DNA from: Methylotenera sp. | GTDB taxonomy: Bacteria > Pseudomonadota > Gammaproteobacteria > Burkholderiales > Methylophilaceae | Length of the DNA stretch: 34,730 nt | Direction of reading: 5' to 3' | Assembly: GCA_023259635.1 (NCBI GenBank) | Contig: JALRGX010000006.1 | Span: 1-34,730 of the forward strand | Shown: in pieces, positions 20,179 to 30,286 of the stretch | How positions within the stretch are numbered: position 1 is the first letter of the stretch | Layout: each line of letters starts with the position of its first letter | Program-made: the position numbers and the translations under genes | The notes under the pieces: generated by a model | The model's input: only the letters and a program-made list of their open reading frames with translations | What the model was told of the DNA's origin: nothing | The model's database searches: none

Positions 20179-22011
20179 CGTCATCTGCGCGTATAGCAGC
20201 GGCAATTCTTTAGGCAAATCTTCCGGTTTCCGTATCACGGCATAACCACCCGTACCAAATAAATGCGGCAGATATTCGTTCGCTTCAATATCAATGGTAA
20301 CGCAAAATGGCCGCAAACCTAGTTGCCGGGCTTCATGCAACGCCATACGGGTATCTTCAATACCATAACGCCCCTCGTAGCGGTCAAGATCGTTAGGTTT
20401 ACCATCAGTAAGCAGCAATAACAGGCGCTGGCGTTGTGGCTGCTTTGCGAGCAACGTGCTGGCCTGGCGAATCGCCGCCCCCATGCGGGTATAGTAGCCA
20501 GGCTTAATGGCTTGAATACGCCCGCGCGCCAAACCGTCATAGCGTTCATCAAAACTCTTCAAGCGGTTAAAACGCACATTGCCGCGCTTGAGGGAAGAAA
20601 AACCATACATGGCAAAGCAGTCGCCTGTCGCTGATAGTGCCTCAGAAAACAGAAACAGACTATCGCGTATCACATCAATCACCCGTGCATGATCAGATGC
20701 ATAGGCATCTGTCGAGAGTGATAAATCGGCCAACAGCAGGCAAGCCAGGTCGCGTTGTTGATTAACTTGCGCACGGTACATACCGCGGCCATCAGCATGC
20801 GTGCCGCTGAGTAAATCTGCCTCTTGCCGCACCCACGCATCCAGATCGACCTCTTCACCGTCCTGCTGGCCTTTAAGCCAGATGCGTGTTGGGGCCAGCG
20901 CCTGAAACTGGCTGCGTAAACGCCGCGCAGTACGCCGCAGTTGCGGCGGCAGCTCATATGGCTCGATTTGTGGTGTTACATGCTCTTGCAAACGACAGTA
21001 ATCAGGCTGCAATACCTGTTTTTTGTAATCCCATTCCGGCAATGAAATGCCTTCGCCCAGAGGCATATCATCTTCACCGGCAGGCGGCAAATCAAGATCA
21101 AAGCGTAATTTTGCCACGCTGGTTTCGCTATCGCGCGCCACCGTCAAGCTATCCATATCTTCTGCGGCGAGCGCCGCGCTTTCAACATCGTCCTCTTCGT
21201 CCTGCGGGCGGTTAACGTTAATGTATTCCGTCCATGAGAACAGGCTCTCGGCGCGAAACATCATCAGAAAACCATCTTTACCATCTGGCATGTCAGTGCG
21301 TTCAGCCGAATGTTTACGGCGATTTTTTACCGAACTTGCGTTATCGGATGGCTCCCTTTCTGGCGCACCATTACTTGCAGCTGCCCTACTTGCTTTGCTG
21401 GCCGGTGGGTTAGGATGCGTCCATAACAGTACGGGATGAAACGGTTTACTGGCTGGCGGCAATACATGGACACTGCCGGGCTGCTGCAACGCCTGGCGAA
21501 TGGCGGATTCTTGTGCGGCCTCGTCACTTGGTAGATTTTTTGGTGGAGGCCGCAACGCAATAAGCGCTTCTGCCAGCCGATGATAACGTGATACCAAGCC
21601 AGGAAAACGCGCCAATGTCGCTAAGGTAGCAGTTTGGTTACGAATGATCCACGGCAGGCTATCGTCAACGTTTGCCGCTGACAACGCTACTAACCATAAA
21701 TACAAATCCCGATTAAGGCTACGTTCAGGAAATAAGGCAATTTGCGCGGGCAGTCGCAATGTTTCACCATCACGCCAAGACAACTCCACGCGTTCCCCGC
21801 TAGTCGCCAACCGCTCTTTCCAGCCACGCCGCGCCCCATGCCGGGTAGCTGTTGCTGCCGATAAACTCAAGCCTGCATCACCACCCAACGCGCGAAAAAA
21901 TATGGCTGCCGTTTTGCTGATTTCATCCAGGCTGACAGCAGCCTCTGCATACTGCTTATCTGCAACGCGTGTAACCAGCTTATGCCATAGCTCCCCGACG
22001 TATTCTTCCAT
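20173..22011 (-). CDS. norD: NorD, nitric oxide reductase activation protein (VWA domain)
   Basis: A 612-residue cytoplasmic protein needed, with NorQ, for an active NO reductase, probably in metal (FeB) insertion. The C-terminal region (about 420-612) is a von Willebrand A domain with the MIDAS motif DLSLSTDA and LLLLTDGKPND. The middle has low-complexity acidic and Ala/Ser/Arg-rich segments. It follows norQ by 46 bases. Its stop lies inside the palindrome at 20151-20178. Confidence 0.92.
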   Translation of the reverse strand: MEEYVGELWHKLVTRVADKQYAEAAVSLDEISKTAAIFFRALGGDAGLSLSAATATRHGARRGWKERLATSGERVELSWRDGETLRLPAQIALFPERSLNRDLYLWLVALSAANVDDSLPWIIRNQTATLATLARFPGLVSRYHRLAEALIALRPPPKNLPSDEAAQESAIRQALQQPGSVHVLPPASKPFHPVLLWTHPNPPASKASRAAASNGAPEREPSDNASSVKNRRKHSAERTDMPDGKDGFLMMFRAESLFSWTEYINVNRPQDEEDDVESAALAAEDMDSLTVARDSETSVAKLRFDLDLPPAGEDDMPLGEGISLPEWDYKKQVLQPDYCRLQEHVTPQIEPYELPPQLRRTARRLRSQFQALAPTRIWLKGQQDGEEVDLDAWVRQEADLLSGTHADGRGMYRAQVNQQRDLACLLLADLSLSTDAYASDHARVIDVIRDSLFLFSEALSATGDCFAMYGFSSLKRGNVRFNRLKSFDERYDGLARGRIQAIKPGYYTRMGAAIRQASTLLAKQPQRQRLLLLLTDGKPNDLDRYEGRYGIEDTRMALHEARQLGLRPFCVTIDIEANEYLPHLFGTGGYAVIRKPEDLPKELPLLYAQMTR

Positions 22012-22057
22012 GCTAGCGCCTATTCAGATTGGAACAATGCGACATATCACCCCTGGA

Positions 22058-22840
22058 TTATTGACCAAAAGTGGCATCAATGACTTCGCGCAATGCCACT
22101 GCGGTTTCCGGATCATCCGTCAAGGTTTCAACTAATGCAGCACGACAAGCCAATGTTGGTTCGCAACCATCTTTAATCAGCGAGGCGGCATATACCAATA
22201 AACGTGTACTGGCGACCTCTTCCAGATCATGATCACGCAATGCCCTGAACGCATTGGCAATAGATACCAGACGTTTCGCTGTCATTGCGTCAATCCCGGT
22301 TTCCCCTACCAGGATTGCCTCTTCCTGCGCCGCCGGAGGAAAATCGAAAGCCAGCGATATAAAACGCTGCCTTGTCGATGGCTTCATCCCCTTGAGAAAA
22401 TTCTGGTAACCAGGGTTGTAGGATACGACCAGCATAAAAGATGGTGGTGCTGCCAGCAGCTCACCTGTGCGGTCTATCGGCAGCACGCGGCGATCATCAG
22501 CCAATGGATGCAACACAACGGTTGTATCTTTACGGGCTTCGACGACTTCATCCAGATAGCAGATACCGCCTTCCCGCACAGCGCGTGTGAGTGGGCCATC
22601 ACTCCATACTGTCTCGCCATCGACAATCAGGTGACGGCCAACCAGATCCGCTGCGGTAAGGTCATCGTGACAGGCAACGGTATAGAGTGGCAGGCCAAGC
22701 TTAGCTGCCATATGCGCAACAAAACGTGTTTTCCCACAGCCCGTCGGACCCTTAATAAGCAGGGGCAGGTTATTGCGCCATGCACGCTCAAAAAGTTCTA
22801 TTTCACTGCCTTGCGATTGGTAAAAAGGTATATTTTCCAT
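22058..22840 (-). CDS. norQ: NorQ, MoxR-type AAA+ ATPase
   Basis: A 260-residue AAA+ ATPase working with NorD in NO reductase maturation. Walker A is GPTGCGKT (31-38), Walker B is CYLDEVV (94-100), and VVSYNPGYQ carries the sensor asparagine. Of the CbbQ/NirQ/NorQ group of MoxR proteins, NorQ is favoured by the neighbouring norEF and norD. It starts 56 bases after the norF stop. Confidence 0.93.
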   Translation of the reverse strand: MENIPFYQSQGSEIELFERAWRNNLPLLIKGPTGCGKTRFVAHMAAKLGLPLYTVACHDDLTAADLVGRHLIVDGETVWSDGPLTRAVREGGICYLDEVVEARKDTTVVLHPLADDRRVLPIDRTGELLAAPPSFMLVVSYNPGYQNFLKGMKPSTRQRFISLAFDFPPAAQEEAILVGETGIDAMTAKRLVSIANAFRALRDHDLEEVASTRLLVYAASLIKDGCEPTLACRAALVETLTDDPETAVALREVIDATFGQ

Positions 22841-22896
22841 GATGTTCCAATAATGCCACTTAAACTGATTCTTTTATCAATCCGGTGAACTCAAGC

Positions 22897-23175
22897 TTAC
22901 TTGAGTGCCATCATATAAGCTAATGCAATCAGGCCGCCTACAATTAAAAAGTAACCCAGCATGATGCCGCGCCACAACAGCCTTGTTTTTCGTAACCCCA
23001 TAAAATAATTGGCCACTACCTGGCTTTTGATCATGGTGATAGCCAATAACGCCAGCATAGCTGCTTTGCCTGAGATTCCCGCTTCGCCGATGCTGAATGT
23101 GGTGACCGTCAGTACAAACAACAGCAGCCATATAATAGTAGAGAATAGGTTCGACTGTAGTTGAGAATTCTGCAT
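22897..23175 (-). CDS. norF: NorF, COX4-like membrane subunit
   Basis: A 92-residue protein with three hydrophobic segments (IIWLLLFVLTVTTFSIG, AAMLALLAITMIKSQVVAN and IMLGYFLIVGGLIALAY), resembling prokaryotic cytochrome oxidase subunit IV proteins. In denitrifiers this is NorF, an accessory to cNOR that is not strictly essential. It begins 7 bases after norE. Confidence 0.85.
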   Translation of the reverse strand: MQNSQLQSNLFSTIIWLLLFVLTVTTFSIGEAGISGKAAMLALLAITMIKSQVVANYFMGLRKTRLLWRGIMLGYFLIVGGLIALAYMMALK

Positions 23176-23182
23176 GCTGCCC

Positions 23183-23812
23183 CTAACGAATAATGTAAAC
23201 CAGCGGAAATAAAATAATCCACAGAAAATCTACCATATGCCAGAATGAAGCGCCGGTCTCTACGCCAGCATGATCCTGTGCACTGTAACCGCCATGCCGC
23301 GCCTTAACAATAATGCAGGCCAGAATTACCATGCCCATTAGCACATGCATAAAATGAAAAAAGGTGAGCGACAGGTAAAACATATAAAAATCATTGGTGC
23401 TCATGGTAATGCCAGCGTCAAATTTTGCGTTGAACTCCACCAGCTTAATGCTGACAAATACACCGCCAAGCAAGAATGCACCCGTAAGCCAATATGCACA
23501 TTGTGTAGAGAAGCCTCGTTTGATAGCAGCTACACCGCGCACCACAAAATAACTACTGGTAATTAACACCAGCGTATTGATAGCCCCGGAAGTGCGGCTT
23601 AGCGTTAGCTGTGACACATTAAAAAGCTCCACATTTTTAGCCCTGCTAAAGGCATACGCAACGAATAACACGCCAAACGCCAGCATTTCTGCAAAGATGA
23701 ATATCCAGATAGCAAAGTCACCAGGCAGGTCACCTTCGTTCTTTCCCATACTGACATCCATGTCTGACTGAACGACTGAAGTAGTTACGGGGATGGTGTC
23801 ATGAGTCTTCAT
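23183..23812 (-). CDS. norE: NorE, cytochrome oxidase subunit III-like protein
   Basis: A 209-residue membrane protein of the subunit III family: GDFAIWIFIFAEMLAFG as first helix, FFHFMHVLMGM and WHMVDFLWIILFPLVYI at the end. It is an accessory of NO reductase that improves activity rather than being catalytic. It heads norE-F-Q-D, with a Dnr/Fnr box 83 bases upstream. The ATG at 23812 has a weak ribosome site. Confidence 0.9.
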   Translation of the reverse strand: MKTHDTIPVTTSVVQSDMDVSMGKNEGDLPGDFAIWIFIFAEMLAFGVLFVAYAFSRAKNVELFNVSQLTLSRTSGAINTLVLITSSYFVVRGVAAIKRGFSTQCAYWLTGAFLLGGVFVSIKLVEFNAKFDAGITMSTNDFYMFYLSLTFFHFMHVLMGMVILACIIVKARHGGYSAQDHAGVETGASFWHMVDFLWIILFPLVYIIR

Positions 23813-23894
23813 TGTTTTTATACCAGGAGGAAAATGACCTCTGTTATTCTAAAGGCCACCTGAAAAATAATACACTGCCTTCTCGATATTTAAA

Positions 23895-23908
23895 TTGATT
23901 CGAGTCAA
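23895..23908. promoter_or_regulatory. Dnr/Fnr box upstream of norE
   Basis: TTGAT-TCGA-GTCAA, one mismatch from consensus, 83 bases upstream of norE and just after the norB terminator. It gives norEFQD its own promoter. Confidence 0.78.
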
Positions 23909-23919
23909 GCTGAAAAAAT

Positions 23920-23945
23920 AAAAGAGGGGCCGAAACCCCTCTTTT
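23920..23945 (-). terminator. Rho-independent terminator of norCB
   Basis: A 10-bp perfect stem (AAAAGAGGGG / CCCCTCTTTT) with a 6-base loop. On the minus strand the hairpin is followed by TATTTTTTC. It is 20 bases after the norB stop. Confidence 0.93.
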
Positions 23946-23965
23946 CAACTTATTGCCCGACCTAA

Positions 23966-25796
<1,831 letters not shown>

Positions 25797-25871
25797 AACA
25801 TTGCTCCTCAAAATTAAAGAGTGAATAAAAAATTCATGCTGGCACTATATCAAGTCCACAGGAATTCACCC

Positions 25872-25885
25872 TTGATACGTGTCAA
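25872..25885. promoter_or_regulatory. Dnr/Fnr box between norC and the regulator
   Basis: TTGAT-ACGT-GTCAA, 76 bases upstream of norC and 63 bases upstream of the dnr-like gene. It could activate norCB and also provide autoregulation. Confidence 0.8.
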
Positions 25886-25947
25886 GTTTTGAATTTCGGG
25901 TAAACTTAGTGGATGATATATCTGCATTTAAAAAAAGGTAAATAAAA

Positions 25948-26622
25948 ATGGATAAAGCACTCATTATTAATAACCTGTCTACATTCTATCTGTTCTCCGA
26001 ACTTCAGCCAGAGCAAATTGAACAGTTGGCCGCAGGCACAAAACTGCTGGATATACCACGGGGGTCAATCCTGTTTAACAGGGGGGACCGGGCGCACGGA
26101 TTTTATCTTCTACTGGAAGGCCAGATAAAACTTGGTGTAATTTCTCCGCAAGGTGATGAAAAAGTAATTGGCTTGATTCAACCTGGTCAAAGCTTTGGAG
26201 AGGCCATTCTGTTTCTGGAACGATCATTTCCAATTTATGCACAAGCAACATTAGACTCCAAGGTGCTAATCATCACCAGGGATGCAATATTTAATATTCT
26301 TGACAATGACATAACAGTTGTAAGGCGTATGCTGGCTGGCATATCTGCACGTAATCGACAGTTAGTGAACGATATTGAATCCATTTCATTACAGAACAGC
26401 GCACAACGCCTGATTGGTTACCTGCTGCAAATTAGCGCAGACGCCGGCAACTCCACCAGCGTGAAATTACCTGCGAATAAGCTAACAATTGCCTCCATGC
26501 TTAACATTACACCCGAAACTTTCTCACGCGTACTGCTAAGACTGTGCAATGCAGGCCTGATTGAGACAAACGGAAAAGAAATTATCATTACCGATGTTAA
26601 TGGTTTACGTAATTTTGAATAG
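25948..26622 (+). CDS. dnr: Crp/Fnr-family regulator of the Dnr type
   Basis: A 224-residue transcription factor: cyclic-nucleotide-like sensor domain (about 10-120), dimer helix, and a C-terminal winged helix with ITPETFSRVLLRL. The Glu190, Ser193, Arg194 pattern (E-x-x-S-R) is the Fnr/Dnr type that reads TTGAT half sites, matching the three boxes in this window. The Fe-S cysteines of Fnr are absent (only Cys200), which favours a heme/NO-sensing Dnr/Nnr protein over Fnr. The gene name is by analogy. It probably controls nirS, norE and norC. Confidence 0.85.
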   Translation: MDKALIINNLSTFYLFSELQPEQIEQLAAGTKLLDIPRGSILFNRGDRAHGFYLLLEGQIKLGVISPQGDEKVIGLIQPGQSFGEAILFLERSFPIYAQATLDSKVLIITRDAIFNILDNDITVVRRMLAGISARNRQLVNDIESISLQNSAQRLIGYLLQISADAGNSTSVKLPANKLTIASMLNITPETFSRVLLRLCNAGLIETNGKEIIITDVNGLRNFE

Positions 26623-26764
26623 TAACCTGAATCAAAAAACCTGATTCTAAAGTAATACCGAAATTCAAGAACACTATAGATAGATACTATCTGTTGTGGA
26701 AGTGTATGCGACCAAAAAACGGCCCTGTGGGAACAGATCAGTCAATATTTGAAACATACCCCTC

Positions 26765-27238
26765 TTATTGGCCGGTTTCTTCCGCTACGATCTTGAAACT
26801 GGCATGACAAGCAATACAATTATTCAAAAGTCGATCCAATTGCCTGCGGCTATGAATTGGAATTCTCAGCTTTACTGCATCAGCTGAAATTTGGTCAAAT
26901 CCTTTTCTTGTAGCAAACCCCAGGGTTTTCATAGGTAAAGGTATTTTTGCCAGCAATGAACCTGGCGTATTTTTCTCGGCTTCCATACCGGCAGATTTTG
27001 CCAGCGCTGCAACAAGCTCCATATCATCATTGGTTATTGCCTCACTTATTTTTTGAGTGCTGACCAGGAAATTACGCATCTCGCCCAGAATAAGATTTCG
27101 CTCATCTTTACTCAGTACGACTGCCACGCGTTCATCATCAGACACAGCAACACTGCCTTGAATAAATTTATACATAATGGCAATTAAAAGTAGCAGCAAT
27201 ACACAAATAATAACCCATAAAATTTTAAAGTTTTTCAT
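26765..27238 (-). CDS. Membrane-anchored cytochrome c'-like protein
   Basis: A 157-residue protein with an N-terminal helix (ILWVIICVLLLLLIAIMY) that may be an anchor or uncleaved signal, then a mostly helical domain ending with the heme site CIACH (141-145). A C-terminal heme motif and four-helix layout resemble cytochromes c'/c556, which bind NO at a five-coordinate heme or act as electron carriers. Met54 in a helix before it could be a sixth ligand. It is downstream of moaA by 43 bases. A role in NO trapping or nitrate-pathway electron transfer is inferred. Confidence 0.7.
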   Translation of the reverse strand: MKNFKILWVIICVLLLLLIAIMYKFIQGSVAVSDDERVAVVLSKDERNLILGEMRNFLVSTQKISEAITNDDMELVAALAKSAGMEAEKNTPGSLLAKIPLPMKTLGFATRKGFDQISADAVKLRIPIHSRRQLDRLLNNCIACHASFKIVAEETGQ

Positions 27239-27281
27239 GACTTGCCTGTAGGTCCATTTCTATTAATATATATACTAGACA

Positions 27282-28280
27282 CTATCCGCCCGTATAAGAC
27301 ATAAATCGTATCACTGCCGGTTCAACCTTTTTAAAGTTAAAGTCATGACCTTTTGGTTTGGCCTGCATACTGCTGACGATAGCCTGCTTTAAGGACTCAT
27401 CATCGTATAAGGACTGTCTTAGCAGAGGTGCTAAATCAACCTTATATTCCTGACCTAAACATAGATATAACTCGCCTTTACTGCTAATCCGTACCCGATT
27501 GCATGATTCACAGAAATTGTGGCTATGCGGTGAAATAAAACCAACCTTAGTTTTCATATTGGGGACTTGCCAGTATCGGGCAGGACCACCCGTGGACTCA
27601 TTACTTGCGATCAGGTCATAACGCGCCCGCAACAGTCCCAAAACTTCTTCATTGCTGACATAGGTTGAATGTCGGGCATGATTTACCGAACCAAGCGGCA
27701 TTTCTTCTATAAAAGAAATATCGATTCCCTGCGCTATTGCAAACGCAACCATCTCTATCGCTTCATCATCATTTATGCCGCGCATCAATAATGTGTTGAG
27801 CTTAACATTGTCAAAACCCGCCTGTTTAGCGGCAGCAATGCCGCGCAGCACTTTATCAAGTTCGCCCACACGGGTAATCTGGCGAAAGCGCCTTTCATCC
27901 AGGCTATCAAGGCTAATGTTAACTCGGCGCACTCCGGCGCGTCTTAAATCATCAGCCATGTGCGCTAATTGCGAACCATTGGTAGTTACTACCAGTTCAT
28001 TCAGGCCCGGCAAGTGACCTATTTCATTAAAAAACCAGAGCGCGTTTTTACGTACCAGAGGTTCCCCCCCGGTAATACGTACTTTCTTTACACCAAGCGC
28101 AACAAATGCCTTTACTAAACGGGAACACTCTTCAAGCGAGAGCACTTCATCCCGAGACAGAAACTCCATATCTTCAGACATGCAGTATACACAGCGAAAA
28201 TCGCAACGGTCTGTAATGGAAAAACGGATGTAATCTATCTTACGTCCATAACCATCAATCAATGCGGGAAAAGGATTCAT
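27282..28280 (-). CDS. moaA: GTP 3',8-cyclase MoaA (molybdenum cofactor synthesis)
   Basis: First step of molybdenum cofactor synthesis, needed by NarG. A 332-residue radical SAM protein with CDFRCVYC (Cys26, 30, 33), TGGEPL, and the second cluster CESCNRVR...LYLCLG. It ends in the conserved Gly-Gly (SYTGG). The start could also be a GTG three codons upstream (28289). It follows the carbonic anhydrase gene on the same strand with a 100-base gap. Confidence 0.95.
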   Translation of the reverse strand: MNPFPALIDGYGRKIDYIRFSITDRCDFRCVYCMSEDMEFLSRDEVLSLEECSRLVKAFVALGVKKVRITGGEPLVRKNALWFFNEIGHLPGLNELVVTTNGSQLAHMADDLRRAGVRRVNISLDSLDERRFRQITRVGELDKVLRGIAAAKQAGFDNVKLNTLLMRGINDDEAIEMVAFAIAQGIDISFIEEMPLGSVNHARHSTYVSNEEVLGLLRARYDLIASNESTGGPARYWQVPNMKTKVGFISPHSHNFCESCNRVRISSKGELYLCLGQEYKVDLAPLLRQSLYDDESLKQAIVSSMQAKPKGHDFNFKKVEPAVIRFMSYTGG

Positions 28281-28380
28281 ATTATCCACTCTTTTATAAA
28301 GTATAAGTGCCAGTTATCCGGACAATTTATTGATCACCTTTATGGGCAACGTTGATCATAAGTATGTGCAGGCAGCAGGC

Positions 28381-29043
28381 TTATGCCGGCGCGCTTTCCA
28401 TATTGCCTACCAGCATTTCAAACACACCGCTTTGCGGGCGGTACTCATACAGTTCACCCTGTGGCATATCAAAGTACCAGCCATGCAGTGCCAGCTTTCC
28501 CTCATGTACCCGGTTACTGATCCACGGATAGGACATCAGGTTATCTAGTGAAACCAGAATGGCAGACTGCTCACATGCGTGCGTCAGCATATGCATAGGC
28601 TTACCCGGTAGCGCTTGCAGCACTTGCTGGCGGGCTTCTTCAGCGATGCCCAGCCATTTGGCAATTAATTCTTCTTCATTACAGCTCGATGCTCGATGTT
28701 CCATCAGGGCGCGGATTCCGCCGCATTGTGCATGCCCCATCACGATAATGTGCTCGACTTCTAAATTGTGAACTGCAAACGCAATTGCCGAAGTGGTTGC
28801 TGCAAAATAAGTTGCCTGCACGTGTGGCGGAACGAGATTTGCAACATTTCTCACCACAAACATGTCGCCTGGGTCGCAGTCCGTCAGTAGTGCCGGGTCA
28901 CAGCGTGAATCACAGCAGGCAATCATCAATACACGGGGACGCTGGCCTTGCTGGACAAGTTGGTCAAACAACTCACGCTGTTTCCCCAAATAGTTCTGCT
29001 GAAAACGTCTAAATCCGCTCAAAAATTCTGAAACATCACGCAT
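28381..29043 (-). CDS. Beta-class carbonic anhydrase
   Basis: Interconverts CO2 and bicarbonate. The 220-residue protein has the zinc and active-site motifs ACCDSRC (Cys43, Asp45, Arg47) and HAQCGG (His104, Cys107). Helix and strand order fits beta-carbonic anhydrases of the can/cynT type. It lies 26 bases after narI on the same strand, so it appears to be a distal gene of the nar operon. Bicarbonate/pH homeostasis during nitrate respiration, or bicarbonate for methylotrophic carboxylations, is inferred. Confidence 0.93.
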   Translation of the reverse strand: MRDVSEFLSGFRRFQQNYLGKQRELFDQLVQQGQRPRVLMIACCDSRCDPALLTDCDPGDMFVVRNVANLVPPHVQATYFAATTSAIAFAVHNLEVEHIIVMGHAQCGGIRALMEHRASSCNEEELIAKWLGIAEEARQQVLQALPGKPMHMLTHACEQSAILVSLDNLMSYPWISNRVHEGKLALHGWYFDMPQGELYEYRPQSGVFEMLVGNMESAPA

Positions 29044-29069
29044 CAGGGTCGCTGCTTCATTTGGTTTTA

Positions 29070-29759
29070 TTAACGGAATCGTTTACTGCGTACGATCTGA
29101 TAAGGTCTGCCGATGTAACCAAAAGGCGCGCTCCAGACATGCACCATACGTGTGAACGGAAACACCAGGAACACCGTCATGCCAAAGAACAGATGTACTT
29201 TGAATATCGTATCTACACCGTTTAATAAAGATGGATCAGGATGCAGGTAAATAATGCTCTGCACCCACTCTGCCAGTGCAATCATCACACCGGGGTTTTC
29301 GTGACTGGCATGGCCGATAGATACCGGAATGGTTGATAGTCCGATAAGCAGTGTAATAAGCAGCCATGTCAGTATGAATTTGTCAGAACCGCGGCTTGCA
29401 ACTGATACGCGGCTGTTAAACATACGGCGCAGCCAGAGTATCGCACCACCTATTAAGCACATACCGCCGAATATGGAACCCGCCCAGATCGCAATCATCT
29501 GGTGCGCCATATCTGACACCCCTAATACCTTGAATACACTGTGCGGGGTTAGCAAACCTACAGCATGACCGAAAAAGATCGCAATAATACCGACATGGAA
29601 CAGATTGCTGCCTAACCGCATATTTGCTTTTGACAGCAACTGGCTGGAGTCACTCTTCCAAGTGTACTGTTCTCTATCGAACCGTAACCAGCTGCCCAGC
29701 AAAAAGACTGTCAGCGCAATGTAAGGGTAAATACCGTAAAGAAAATTATGTAAGCTCAT
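29070..29759 (-). CDS. narI: Respiratory nitrate reductase gamma subunit (cytochrome b)
   Basis: A 229-residue membrane protein with five helices that takes electrons from quinol and passes them to NarH. The four heme b histidines are in place: His55 and His65 (SNLFHVGIIAIFFGHAVG), His189 and His207 (FKVHLFFG, RMVHVWSAP). It follows narJ by 11 bases. Confidence 0.96.
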   Translation of the reverse strand: MSLHNFLYGIYPYIALTVFLLGSWLRFDREQYTWKSDSSQLLSKANMRLGSNLFHVGIIAIFFGHAVGLLTPHSVFKVLGVSDMAHQMIAIWAGSIFGGMCLIGGAILWLRRMFNSRVSVASRGSDKFILTWLLITLLIGLSTIPVSIGHASHENPGVMIALAEWVQSIIYLHPDPSLLNGVDTIFKVHLFFGMTVFLVFPFTRMVHVWSAPFGYIGRPYQIVRSKRFR

Positions 29760-29770
29760 TTCGCTCTCCT

Positions 29771-30286
29771 TTATGCAGCCAGCTTGCTAAGCGTTGCCCG
29801 ATTCTCAATAATTGACAGAAGTGCCGCGTAAGGGCTTTCAACTTTGGTCAGATTCTCGGTCAGTACGCTTAATACTTTTTTTGCATCCGCCAGAAATACC
29901 GTTGCTTCGTTATCATCGAGATAAGCCGTGAATTCAAGTATGAGCGGCAGATAATCCGGCAGCTCATTAGTCACCACTTCTACACCGTAATCTTTGTACA
30001 GCTCACCCAGGTCAATCAATGCCGGCCCACGGTTCTTATCATCACCGAACAGGTGATGGGTCAGGTGTAAACTATGCTCAGGCACCATATCAAAGGTTTT
30101 TACGTAATCGGCTTGTAATTCTGTAATCGGCATGCTCTCCATATGATTGATAAAGACCTGCAGAGCATCGCGTTCAGTATTGTCTGCATCCAGCTCTGGA
30201 ACAAGCTCGCGCAGTTCTGATACGTGATCAATCAAATCCTGGTCTGGATATTCGAGCAGCACTGATAACAATTTATAGATTTTCAT
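29771..30286 (-). CDS. narJ: Nitrate reductase assembly chaperone
   Basis: A 171-residue helical chaperone of the NarJ/TorD family, required for cofactor insertion into NarG and membrane attachment. It has the YPDQDLIDHVSELRELVP start and the DYVKTFDMVPEHSLHLTHHLFGD signature. Its start overlaps the narH stop by 4 bases. Confidence 0.95.
   Translation of the reverse strand: MKIYKLLSVLLEYPDQDLIDHVSELRELVPELDADNTERDALQVFINHMESMPITELQADYVKTFDMVPEHSLHLTHHLFGDDKNRGPALIDLGELYKDYGVEVVTNELPDYLPLILEFTAYLDDNEATVFLADAKKVLSVLTENLTKVESPYAALLSIIENRATLSKLAA

Noticed and set aside
23826-23860. AGGAGG followed by ATG on the plus strand upstream of norE
   Set aside because: The frame closes after nine codons and lies in the norE 5' region; probably chance.
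26629-26647. GAATCA/TGATTC hairpin after the Crp/Fnr gene as a terminator
   Set aside because: Only a 6-bp AT-rich stem with no T-run.
28329-28360. Two TTGATCA repeats upstream of moaA, considered as a Dnr/Fnr box
   Set aside because: They are direct repeats and lack the inverted half site at N4 spacing.
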